This document shows positions 25,139 to 33,114 of a stretch of 36,135 nucleotides of DNA, piece after piece. The notes below the pieces were generated by a model that was given only the letters and a program-made list of their open reading frames with translations, was not told the origin of the DNA and did no database searches. This DNA comes from Lutibacter sp. (GTDB lineage Bacteria; Bacteroidota; Bacteroidia; Flavobacteriales; Flavobacteriaceae), in contig JAKIVA010000031.1 of the NCBI GenBank assembly GCA_021647265.1, forward strand, positions 1-36,135, read 5' to 3'. Made by a program: the position numbers and the translations under genes. The stretch's first letter is position 1. Each line of letters starts with the position of its first letter.

Positions 25139-25450
25139 GATGATTTTTTTGATTTCTTGTCCTTTTTTGCATCGCCCAAAAAAGAACGAAAAAAGTCTAG
25201 GCTTACGATACTTTCTCTAAATTTTTTATTCGATTTCTAAATTTCAGAAACTCGCTTTTGTGGTTTTTAACTATTTCATAATTCGTTATGCTCAAACAGT
25301 CTGAAATTTGAACGAAATCTTCATCGCAAATTTTACGCGAAACTACCGATAGGCCGTTTGAAATAGTTCTCTTTTATTAAACGTGTCCCTGAACTTACTA
25401 GCAGCAGGTAGGCTTGTTTTAGGGGCTGTTGTTATTATTAGAAAGATTTC
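25139..25450. repeat. R repeat, copy R6
   Basis: Last direct copy of R, lying downstream of ugd rather than of an ATPase gene. Its left edge matches R3 at offset 5373, but from 25153 on it diverges from R3 and its right half resembles R1/R4, including AGCAGCAGG. Confidence 0.88.
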
Positions 25451-25461
25451 TAGAACACACT

Positions 25462-25497
25462 TCTCACTTCTCACTTCTCACTTCTCACTTCTCACTT
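25462..25497. repeat. Heptamer repeat CTTCTCA next to the ugd stop codon
   Basis: About five copies of the 7-mer CTTCTCA run into the end of ugd; the TGA stop lies in the adjoining CACTTCACTTCTTCC. Shorter versions lie at 16588-16605, 21961-21978 and 29494-29510. Confidence 0.75.
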
Positions 25498-26822
25498 CAC
25501 TTCTTCCCTATCTGATAATACTCAAATCCTTTAGCCTCTAAATTAAAAGCATTGTATTGATTTCTACCATCAAAAATTATGGGCTTTTTTAGTAGTTTTT
25601 TAATCTCTGTAAAATCAGGTGAACGAAATTCTTTCCACTCGGTTAACAACACCAAGGCATCTGCATTTTCAAGTGCTTGGTATTTGGAAGTCACATAATT
25701 TACATTCGCGATGTTCTTTAAGTAATAATTTTTTGCTTCATCCATTGCTTTTGGATCGTATGCCTGAATAGATGCTCCTTTTTTTACCAATTCTTCAATA
25801 ACATAAATGGCCGGTGCTTCACGCATATCATCGGTTCCCGGCTTGAATGCCAATCCCCAAACGGCAAAGGTTTTCCCAGATAAATTTTTACCAAAACGTT
25901 GTACAACTTTTTGTGCAATCACTAGTTTTTGAGCATTATTTACTTCTTCAACACTGCTTATTAATTTTGCATCATACTGGTGTTCTTGTGCTATTTTTTG
26001 GAGTGCTTTAACATCTTTAGGAAAACATGAACCTCCATAGCCGCAGCCCGGATAAATAAAATTATACCCTATTCTTTCATCTGAGCCAATTCCTATGCGA
26101 ACCATATTAGCATCTGCTCCTACTTTTTCACATATATTGGCAATCTCATTCATAAATGAAATTTTAGTGGCCAACATAGCATTGGCAGCATATTTGGTCA
26201 TTTCTGCCGAACGAATGTCCATTACTATAAAACGATCGTGCGACATGCAAAACGGCGCATATAATTGCTTCATTTTTTCTATGGCCGTTGCTGTTTCTGC
26301 ACCAATAATAACACGATCTGGTTTCATAAAATCGTTAATTGCTGCACCTTCTTTTAAAAATTCAGGGTTTGATACTACATCAAAAGGAATTACCTCTTTT
26401 CGTTTATCTAATTCTTTTTGAATGGTTGCTTTCACCTTGTCTGCCGTGCCCACTGGTACCGTAGATTTATCAACTACAACCAATGATTTTTGCATATTTT
26501 CTCCTATAGCTTTTGCCACTGCCAATACGTATTGAAGATCTGCCGAACCATCATCACCCATAGGAGTTCCCACAGCAATAAATACAATTTCAGTGTCTTT
26601 TATAGCTATTTTTAAATCTGTTGTAAAAAATAAATTCCCTTTTTTTATATTTTTTAAAACCATAGGTTCTAAACCTGGTTCATATATAGGAATTATTCCT
26701 TGTTGAAGGTGTTGAATTTTTTGCACATCAATATCAACACAGGTTACTTTATTTCCCATTTCTGAAAAACATGTTCCTGAAACTAATCCTACGTATCCGG
26801 TACCTATTACTGTTATGTTCAT
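25497..26822 (-). CDS. ugd: UDP-glucose 6-dehydrogenase
   Basis: A 441-residue enzyme that oxidises UDP-glucose to UDP-glucuronate with two NAD+. The Rossmann start MNITVIGTGYVGLVSGTCFS has the GxGxxG motif. SNPEFLKEGAAINDF (151-165) is the family signature, and YGGSCFPKD (262-270) contains the catalytic Cys266. Length is normal for the bacterial Ugd/TuaD group. It supplies a uronate precursor for the glycosyltransferases to the left and a possible substrate for AsnB-type amidation after incorporation. A repeat array starts about 20 bases upstream of its ATG and R6 follows it, so it is bracketed by repeats and probably transcribed separately from the operon. Confidence 0.95.
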   Translation of the reverse strand: MNITVIGTGYVGLVSGTCFSEMGNKVTCVDIDVQKIQHLQQGIIPIYEPGLEPMVLKNIKKGNLFFTTDLKIAIKDTEIVFIAVGTPMGDDGSADLQYVLAVAKAIGENMQKSLVVVDKSTVPVGTADKVKATIQKELDKRKEVIPFDVVSNPEFLKEGAAINDFMKPDRVIIGAETATAIEKMKQLYAPFCMSHDRFIVMDIRSAEMTKYAANAMLATKISFMNEIANICEKVGADANMVRIGIGSDERIGYNFIYPGCGYGGSCFPKDVKALQKIAQEHQYDAKLISSVEEVNNAQKLVIAQKVVQRFGKNLSGKTFAVWGLAFKPGTDDMREAPAIYVIEELVKKGASIQAYDPKAMDEAKNYYLKNIANVNYVTSKYQALENADALVLLTEWKEFRSPDFTEIKKLLKKPIIFDGRNQYNAFNLEAKGFEYYQIGKK

Positions 26823-26837
26823 TTTTTGTTTGTTTAA

Positions 26838-27275
26838 CTACACTTCGACAGGCTCAGTGTGACATTCTTTAATTGTTATTTTAAATTCTACTTATTAATA
26901 AATTCATATGTATCGCTCCCTTTTTATTGAGAGTGTCAGTCTGAGCTTGTCGAAGACTCTATCAAGTTCTATTACACTTCGATACTTCGGCTTGGCTCAG
27001 TACAGGTTTACTCAGTGTGACATTCTTTAATTGTTATTTTAAATTCTACTTATTAATAGATTCATATGTATAGCCCCCTTTTTATTGGGAGTGTCAGTCT
27101 GAGCCTGTCGAAGACTCTGTCAAGTTCTATTACACTTCGATACTTCGGCTTGGCTCAGTACAGGTTTACTCAGTGTGACATTCTTTAATTGTTATTTTAA
27201 ATTCTACTTATTAATAAATTCATATGTATAGCTCCCTTTTTATTGAGAGTGTCAGTCTGAGCCTGTCGAAGACTC
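26838..27275. repeat. Array of 158-bp-class repeats with TGAGC/GTCGAAG palindromes
   Basis: Three consecutive units. CACTTCGATACTTCGGCTTG begins at 26975 and 27133 (period 158), and a shorter first unit starts near 26841 with CACTTCGACAGGCTCAGTG. Each contains TTCTTTAATTGTTATTTTAA, TTCATATGTAT, CTTTTTATTG and GTCAGTCTGAGC-TGTCGAAGACTC. No gene is seen in 26823-27251. Confidence 0.9.
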
Positions 27276-27581
27276 AATAATCGGCTTCCCATATTCTGTA
27301 TAATTTTTAGAATATAAAATTAGCTTATCCCAATCTTCATTTATCATTGCTTCTTTCTTTTTTCTACTCCAACCTTTTATTTTTTTCTCTATCATTATTG
27401 CTTGATTTGCATCTGTAAATGATTCAAACCAAACTAATTTTATTGGTCTTCTAGAAAACGTATATGTTGATTTATCATTATTGGAGTTATGTTCTACTAA
27501 TCTACGCTCAAGATTATTAGTAATTCCAGTGTAATAGGAATTATCTGAGCATTTTACGATGTAAACATAATATTGTTTCAT
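27252..27581 (-). CDS. Solo GIY-YIG nuclease-domain protein
   Basis: A 109-residue single-domain protein of the GIY-YIG superfamily (UvrC N-terminal domain-like, UPF0213 type). It has YYVYIVKCSDNSYYTGIT with the paired YVY and YTG strands, then LERRLVEHN with the conserved Arg and His. A C-terminal IMIEKKIKGWSRKKKEAMI helix is the usual positively charged end. Related solo proteins are common and their substrate is unknown. The last codons (ESSTGSD) and the TGA stop are encoded by the palindromic repeat at 27252-27275, and repeat arrays lie on both sides. That raises the possibility of a functional link between nuclease and repeats. Confidence 0.85.
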   Translation of the reverse strand: MKQYYVYIVKCSDNSYYTGITNNLERRLVEHNSNNDKSTYTFSRRPIKLVWFESFTDANQAIMIEKKIKGWSRKKKEAMINEDWDKLILYSKNYTEYGKPIIESSTGSD

Positions 27582-27629
27582 TATTTTTTATTTTAATTAT
27601 ATCCAATACTTCAACTTTATTTTTTAAGC

Positions 27630-28113
27630 ACTAAGACAAGCCAGCCTTCGGTAAGCAGGCTCAGTGTAACATTTTGTCTTATATTTCTATTTTCTAATAA
27701 TAACACCTACTTAATTTAATCAAAATTACCTTTTTAGCGTCAGTCTGAGCTTGTCGAAGACCCTCTCAAGTTCTACTTATTAATAAATTCATATGTATGG
27801 CTCCCTTTTTATTCCTTTGTATTGAGAGCGTCAGTCTGAGCTTGCCGAAGACCCTGTCAAGTTCTACTTATTAATAGATTCATATGTATCGCTTCCTTTT
27901 TATTCCTTTGTATTGAGAGTGTCAGTCTGAGCTTGTCAAAGACTCTCTCAAGTTCTATTACACTTCGATACTTCGGCTTGGCTCAGTACAGGTTTACTCA
28001 GTGTGACATTCTTTAATTGTTATTTTAAATTCTACTTATTAATAAATTCATATGTATAGCTTCCTTTTTATTCCTTTGTATTGAGAGTGTCAGTCTGAGC
28101 CTGTCGAAGACTC
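27630..28113. repeat. Second array of TGAGC/GTCGAAG repeats between the GIY-YIG gene and wbpA-like gene
   Basis: Four or more partial units. GCGTCAGTCTGAGCTTGTCG (27738) is followed by related palindromes near 27829, 27920 and 28089, and TTCATATGTAT recurs four times. CACTTCGATACTTCGGCTTG at 27961 repeats the unit of the left array. The last palindrome ends directly at the stop of the dehydrogenase gene (28114). No gene is seen here. Confidence 0.88.
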
Positions 28114-29397
28114 TTACAACCTCCCATCAACTTTTCCTTTCAATACTCCTTTTACATCATAAATTATTCCTTTTTCATTTAAATATCTATTGAAGTCTAT
28201 TTCTAAAAACTCTTTATGGGCTACCGCCAATACAATTCCATCAAACTTGTTTTGAGGCATTTTTGTAACCGTTTCTATTCCGTATTCTTTCATTACTTCA
28301 CTTGGTGTTGCCCAAGGATCAAAAATAGTTACTTCTGTTCCAAAATCTTCTAAATTTTTAATAACATCAACGACTTTGGTATTGCGAACATCGGGACAAT
28401 TTTCTTTAAAGGTAATTCCCAGTACTAAAATTTTAGCAGCTTTTATTTTTATATCATTTTTAACAAACAGTTTTATCACTTCAGATGACACATAATGCCC
28501 CATACTATCATTCATTCTTCTTCCCGCTAAAATAATTTCAGGATGATAGCCCACTTCTTGTGCTTTTTGTGCTAAATAATATGGGTCTACACCTATACAA
28601 TGTCCGCCGACCAAGCCCGGTTTAAATGCTAAAAAATTCCATTTTGTACCAGCAGCTTCTAACACAGCATTGGTATCAATATTTAGTAAATTAAATATTT
28701 TTGCCAACTCATTTACAAAAGCGATGTTGATATCTCTTTGTGAATTTTCAATTACTTTTGCAGCTTCAGCAACTTTTATTGAAGGAGCCAAATGTGTTCC
28801 TGCAGTTATTACCGATGCATACAACTCATTTACTTTTTTACCTATTTCAGGTGTTGAACCTGAAGTTACTTTTAAAATTTTCTCAACCGTATGTTTTTTA
28901 TCCCCTGGATTAATTCGTTCTGGAGAGTACCCCGCAAAAAAGTCTTTATTGAATGTTAATTCCGATTCTTTTTCTAAAATTGGAATACAAACCTCTTCAG
29001 TAGCACCCGGAAATACGGTAGATTCATAAATAACAATGTTTCCTTTTGTAAGTACTTTACCAACGGTTTCACTAGATTTTACTAAAGGTGTTAAATCTGG
29101 CTTATTATTACTGTCAACTGGAGTTGGTACTGTAATTATATAGTAGTCGCATTGCTCAATATCTTGAATATTGGTAGTACAATACAGTCCTTTTACTCTT
29201 GAAGGAGCTTTTACCAATACTTTTTGTAGCATCTCATTGTCAATCTCTAAGGTTGCATCAATCCCTTTTTTTAGTTCTTCAACACGTTTTTTATTAATAT
29301 CAAATCCTATGACTGCATATTTAGTAGCAAATAAACGAGCCAAAGGCAATCCTACATATCCTAACCCTATAATTGCAATTTTAATTTCTTTTTCCAT
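28114..29397 (-). CDS. UDP-N-acetylhexosamine 6-dehydrogenase (WbpA/WbpO/TviB type)
   Basis: A 427-residue nucleotide-sugar dehydrogenase. The Rossmann motif IIGLGYVGLPLARLF is near the N-terminus. YESTVFPGATEE and FFAGYSPERINPGDKKHT mark the UDP-GlcNAc/GalNAc subgroup rather than UDP-glucose. GLVGGHCIGVDPYYLA (261-276) holds the catalytic Cys267. It should give UDP-GlcNAcA or UDP-GalNAcA with NAD+. The choice of substrate is not readable. It lies about 100 bases downstream of rmlB and in the same direction. With the wbpB-like gene two genes away it hints at a 2,3-diacetamido-uronate pathway, though the later enzymes are not in this window. Confidence 0.9.
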   Translation of the reverse strand: MEKEIKIAIIGLGYVGLPLARLFATKYAVIGFDINKKRVEELKKGIDATLEIDNEMLQKVLVKAPSRVKGLYCTTNIQDIEQCDYYIITVPTPVDSNNKPDLTPLVKSSETVGKVLTKGNIVIYESTVFPGATEEVCIPILEKESELTFNKDFFAGYSPERINPGDKKHTVEKILKVTSGSTPEIGKKVNELYASVITAGTHLAPSIKVAEAAKVIENSQRDINIAFVNELAKIFNLLNIDTNAVLEAAGTKWNFLAFKPGLVGGHCIGVDPYYLAQKAQEVGYHPEIILAGRRMNDSMGHYVSSEVIKLFVKNDIKIKAAKILVLGITFKENCPDVRNTKVVDVIKNLEDFGTEVTIFDPWATPSEVMKEYGIETVTKMPQNKFDGIVLAVAHKEFLEIDFNRYLNEKGIIYDVKGVLKGKVDGRL

Positions 29398-29494
29398 TTA
29401 TTCTTCTACTGATTTATACTTATTTTTATTTTACAAACATAGGATGACGTGACGAAGACTTTTCTTGTCTTGCTGTCTTGCTGTCGTGCGGTCT

Positions 29495-30520
29495 TCACTT
29501 TTCACTTCTCACTTTATACTTATCCAAGTACCATTGAACAGTTTTTAATATACCTGAGTCAAAATTTTCATCGGCTTTCCAGCCCAATTCATTTTCAATT
29601 TTAGTAGCATCAATGGCATACCTGTAATCATGACCTGCTCTGTCTGTTACATAGGTAATTTGATCTTTGTACATTTTTCCTTTTTGAGGAACCAACTCAT
29701 CTAACAATTCGCAAATTTTAGCTACAATATAATTATTGTTTTGCTCATTTTTACCTCCAATATTATACACTTCTCCAGCTTTACCTTTATGAAAAGCCAA
29801 ATCAATTCCCTTACAATGATCTAACACATACAACCAATCTCTAATATTTGTGCCATCTCCATAAACTGGAATGTTTTCACCTGCCAGTGCTTTTCTAATT
29901 ACGGTAGGTATTAATTTTTCATCGTGTTGTTTTGGGCCGTAATTATTGGAACAATTGGTAATTACAGTATTCATACCATAAGTGTGGTGGTAACTACGCA
30001 CAATCATATCACTACCTGCTTTTGAGGCACTGTAAGGAGAGTTTGGAGCATACGGTGTTTTTTCTGTAAACAAACCCGTTTTGCCTAAACTACCATATAC
30101 TTCGTCGGTTGAAACGTGTAAAAATTTATTCCCTTCAAATCCTTTTTTATAAACAAAAGGTTTTTCCATCCAATATTTATAGGCTACATCTAACAGTATA
30201 AATGTTCCTTTTACATTGGTTTTAATAAATATTTCTGGCCCATCAATAGAGTTATCTACGTGGGATTCAGCAGCTAAATGAATAACTCCATGAATGTAAT
30301 AATGGTGAAAAACACGTTCTATTAAATCTCTATCGCAAATATCTCCATGAACAAAAGTATAATTTGGTGCTTTCTCAACAGATTTTAGGTTTTCTGAATC
30401 TCCTGCATAGGTCAATAAATCTATATTAACAATATTATAATCTGGATATTTATTTACCAAATGCTCCACTAAATTAGAACCTATAAATCCTGCTCCTCCT
30501 GTTACTAATATTGATTTCAT
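29495..30520 (-). CDS. rmlB: dTDP-glucose 4,6-dehydratase
   Basis: A 341-residue short-chain dehydrogenase/reductase. VTGGAGFIGSNLVEHL binds NAD+. STDEVYG (137-143) provides the Thr-Asp-Glu catalytic triad residues and SPYSASKAGSD holds Tyr163 and Lys167. VYGDGTNIRDWLYV is the family's substrate-binding stretch. It converts dTDP-glucose to dTDP-4-keto-6-deoxyglucose, step two of dTDP-L-rhamnose synthesis. A good promoter lies 120 bases upstream. The final residues VRSEK and the TGA stop lie in a GTGAGAAGTGAAAAG repeat shared with other intergenic spots, so its C-terminus seems repeat-derived. Confidence 0.95.
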   Translation of the reverse strand: MKSILVTGGAGFIGSNLVEHLVNKYPDYNIVNIDLLTYAGDSENLKSVEKAPNYTFVHGDICDRDLIERVFHHYYIHGVIHLAAESHVDNSIDGPEIFIKTNVKGTFILLDVAYKYWMEKPFVYKKGFEGNKFLHVSTDEVYGSLGKTGLFTEKTPYAPNSPYSASKAGSDMIVRSYHHTYGMNTVITNCSNNYGPKQHDEKLIPTVIRKALAGENIPVYGDGTNIRDWLYVLDHCKGIDLAFHKGKAGEVYNIGGKNEQNNNYIVAKICELLDELVPQKGKMYKDQITYVTDRAGHDYRYAIDATKIENELGWKADENFDSGILKTVQWYLDKYKVRSEK

Positions 30521-30640
30521 ATAATGTGTTATTTACTATTTTTATGATGATGCAATAACTGACAACTAATTATTTTATTGCTTAAAAACTGCTATTACAC
30601 TTGTTTAATATTTTAAACTTTATTTTATTTAGACGAGCGA

Positions 30641-30671
30641 TAAAGGTACCGTTTTAAAGGGAAAAGACAAA
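30641..30671 (-). promoter_or_regulatory. Bacteroidota-type promoter for rmlB
   Basis: On the minus strand TTTG (30671-30668) is followed after exactly 19 bases by TACCTTTA (30648-30641), seven of eight positions of TAnnTTTG. This predicts a start near 30634 and a 5' leader of about 114 bases before the rmlB ATG. Confidence 0.5.
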
Positions 30672-30793
30672 AGATTTTTCTTTAGTTTAACTAAGATGAA
30701 GCTGGTTTTAAAGGAGCCTTTTGGTTATAGCATTACAAAAAAGCATATACCATAAAAGAACTGCTAAATAAAAGGTGCTAGGAGAGCTATACT

Positions 30794-31762
30794 TTACCTT
30801 TCAAACGGATGCTTTACTAATGGTTTTTTTACAAATGGATGAAACTCTCCTTTTGCTCCAATTGGAGTCACATGCCTTATGCTATGTACAATTTCTATAG
30901 CTTGACGCGGTGCTTCTAATCCGTAACCATTTCCTTTCAAAATCTCTTGATACGAAATGGTATGAAGGTCTGTAAAACCACCACTAAATTCCAGTTCTTC
31001 ACCTTCAATAGTAATAGACCGGTAAGTACGTTGCCCTTTCGCTTTTATTTTATTGGGTAACACATCGTAATTAATAGCTAAAAACCAGCGTACTCTTGCT
31101 TTTTCAAACTCTAAATAACCTGCTGAACGGTCATGTGTGTTTATATGAACTACATTTTGTTTTAACTCACCAAAAATCCACGATAGCATATCAAAAAAAT
31201 GGACACCTATATTGGTAGCAATTCCACCTGATTTTGTTACATCTCCTTTCCACGAAGTGTAATACCAATGACCTCGAGAGGTTATATAAGTTAAATCTAC
31301 ATTGTATACTTTATCTTTAGGACCGTTGGCAATTTTTTCTTTTAATGCAACAATACTTGGATGCACTCTTAGTTGCAGTATATTGTATACTTTTTGCCCT
31401 GTTTCTTGTTCTATTTTAGCCAAAGCATCAATATTCCAAGGGTTTAATACCAGTGGTTTTTCACAGATAGCATCAGCTTCTTGCCGTAAAGCAAAACGAA
31501 TATGTGCATCGTGTAAATAATTAGGGGTACAAATACTCACATAATCTAATGGTATATTTTGTTCGTGTGTTAATTTAGAAATATGCCTGTCAAAACGTTC
31601 AAACTCTGTAAAAAAATCTGCATTAGGAAAATAACTATCCATCGCCCCTACACTATCAAACTTATCAAGTGCTGCAATCAAATTATTACCCGTTTCTTTG
31701 ATTGCTTTCATATGACGTGGAGCCACATACCCACTGGCTCCTATTAATGCAAAGTTTTTCAT
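30794..31762 (-). CDS. Gfo/Idh/MocA oxidoreductase, WbpB-like UDP-GlcNAcA 3-dehydrogenase
   Basis: A 322-residue protein that I recognise as close to WbpB/WlbA. It starts MKNFALIGASGYVAPRHMKA (NAD-binding), has SICTPNYLHDAHI and CEKPLVLNP with the EKP motif (101-103). It also has YNILQLRVHPSI, DLTYITSRGHWYYTSWKGD and GGIATNIGVHFFDML. WbpB oxidises C3 of UDP-N-acetylglucosaminuronate, the product of WbpA. The rest of the known route (aminotransferase WbpE, N-acetyltransferase WbpD, epimerase WbpI) is absent here. It sits between rmlD and rmlB, separated from both by noncoding DNA. Confidence 0.88.
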   Translation of the reverse strand: MKNFALIGASGYVAPRHMKAIKETGNNLIAALDKFDSVGAMDSYFPNADFFTEFERFDRHISKLTHEQNIPLDYVSICTPNYLHDAHIRFALRQEADAICEKPLVLNPWNIDALAKIEQETGQKVYNILQLRVHPSIVALKEKIANGPKDKVYNVDLTYITSRGHWYYTSWKGDVTKSGGIATNIGVHFFDMLSWIFGELKQNVVHINTHDRSAGYLEFEKARVRWFLAINYDVLPNKIKAKGQRTYRSITIEGEELEFSGGFTDLHTISYQEILKGNGYGLEAPRQAIEIVHSIRHVTPIGAKGEFHPFVKKPLVKHPFER

Positions 31763-32232
31763 GTGTTTTTTACTTTTTAGCCAAATTTAGTTTTTTATTA
31801 TGAATTTTAAAGATTTTGAGGAAGAGTTTTTACAACGGGTACTTCAATTGGTTATAATCCATATTTTAAATATAAAATTAAAACGCTAATGTCACCTTGA
31901 TCGCAGTCGAAACCTATTTAAAAAACCTTTCGACTGCGCTCAACCTAACAAAGTGCTCTGATAATTAATATCGTTTTCTTTAGTATCTGCATTTTTTAAG
32001 TCGAACTCACGTTTACAATAACTTTGAGTGAAACAAAGGCTTTTACGATAGCCTTAAACAAACAAATTACTACGCCGGGTGGTTGTTAGTTGTGCTGTCT
32101 TGGAAAAGTATAGAGCAACACTTCGACTACGCCTGTCCTGAGCAATAGTCGAAGGGCTCAGTGACCTACTGAAAAACAATGACGAAGACCAAAGACAAAG
32201 ACTTTCCTTGTAGTTCTAAATACGTTTTAGTT
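31763..32232. other. Repeat-rich gap between the wbpB-like gene and rmlD
   Basis: No gene is visible. The stretch contains a perfect 11-bp inverted repeat (CGCAGTCGAAA 31902-31912, TTTCGACTGCG 31928-31938). It also holds a CACTTCGACTACGCCTGTCC / GAGCAATAGTCGAAGGGCTC palindrome near 32120-32160 and a diverged E element (32200-32240) that runs into the end of rmlD. Confidence 0.7.
31902..31938. repeat. Perfect 11-bp hairpin
   Basis: CGCAGTCGAAA and TTTCGACTGCG are perfectly complementary with a 15-base A/T-rich loop. TGA and TCA flank it symmetrically. It belongs to the CGCAGTCGA / TCGACTGCG palindrome group common in flavobacterial intergenic DNA and could also end rmlD transcripts. Confidence 0.8.
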
Positions 32233-33114
32233 TTAGTCTTCGTTTGTTGCTTTGGTTTTAATCTGCTCCATACATACTGCTAGAGCATCTTTCCATTGTG
32301 GAATCTTCACACCAAATTCTTGTTGTATTTTTGTTGTGTTTAACAAGCTAAAATTTGGTCTTTTTGCTTTCGAATTATATGTTGAAGAAGAAACCGGTAT
32401 AACTTCACACTTATTTTTAGAAAGTTTTATAATTTCTTCTGCAAATTGAAACCAGCTACATTTTCCTTCATTTGTATAATGATAAATTTGAACTCCGTTA
32501 TTTTTGATTAAAGGCCGCATTTGTAAAATAGCTTTCGCCAAATCATTTGCATACGTTGGTGTCCCTATTTGGTCTGAAACTACTGAGATACTTTCTTTTT
32601 CAGTACTTAATCTCAATATTGTTTTTACAAAATTTTCACCAAATGATGAGTACAACCAAGCAGTTCTTATGATTACAGCATTTGGTGGATTTACTTTTAA
32701 CAGTGCTTTTTCTCCATTTAATTTTGTAATTCCATATACATTTTGAGGATTGGTGCTTTCATTTTCGGTATAAGGTGCGCTTGAACTCCCGTCAAAAACA
32801 TAATCGGTTGAAATATGTATGAGTTTTAATTGGTGTTTTTTAGCTATCTCAGCTAAATTTTTCACAGCCAAATGGTTAATTTCATTTGCTAAATCTTGTT
32901 CTTCTTCTGCTTTATCAACATTGGTATACGCAGCACAGTTTATAAGTACCTCAATTTTATTTTTTAAAATATAAGTTGAAACTGCTTTAAAATTGGTAAT
33001 ATCTAACTGACTTTTATCTGTGAAAAAAAAGTTATAGTTTAAAAAATTACTTTTTAAACTCGCTAATTCTAATCCTAATTGCCCTTTTGAGCCTGTAACT
33101 AGCACGTGAATCAT
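32233..33114 (-). CDS. rmlD: dTDP-4-dehydrorhamnose reductase
   Basis: A 293-residue reductase for the last step of dTDP-L-rhamnose synthesis, using NAD(P)H. MIHVLVTGSKGQLGLELASL binds the cofactor. INCAAYTNVDKAEEEQDLA and ISTDYVFDGSS (101-111) are typical. YGITKLNGEKAL has the catalytic Tyr127 and Lys131. The ATG directly follows the rmlC stop codon with no gap, so the two are co-translated. The last codons (ATNED) and the TAA run into GACTAAAACTAAAACG, which belongs to the E repeat family. Confidence 0.95.
   Translation of the reverse strand: MIHVLVTGSKGQLGLELASLKSNFLNYNFFFTDKSQLDITNFKAVSTYILKNKIEVLINCAAYTNVDKAEEEQDLANEINHLAVKNLAEIAKKHQLKLIHISTDYVFDGSSSAPYTENESTNPQNVYGITKLNGEKALLKVNPPNAVIIRTAWLYSSFGENFVKTILRLSTEKESISVVSDQIGTPTYANDLAKAILQMRPLIKNNGVQIYHYTNEGKCSWFQFAEEIIKLSKNKCEVIPVSSSTYNSKAKRPNFSLLNTTKIQQEFGVKIPQWKDALAVCMEQIKTKATNED

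Noticed and set aside
16172..25450. CRISPR-like reading of the regularly spaced R copies
   Set aside because: Repeats are about 300 bp and the spacers are whole genes; there are no short repeats with unique spacers and no cas genes.
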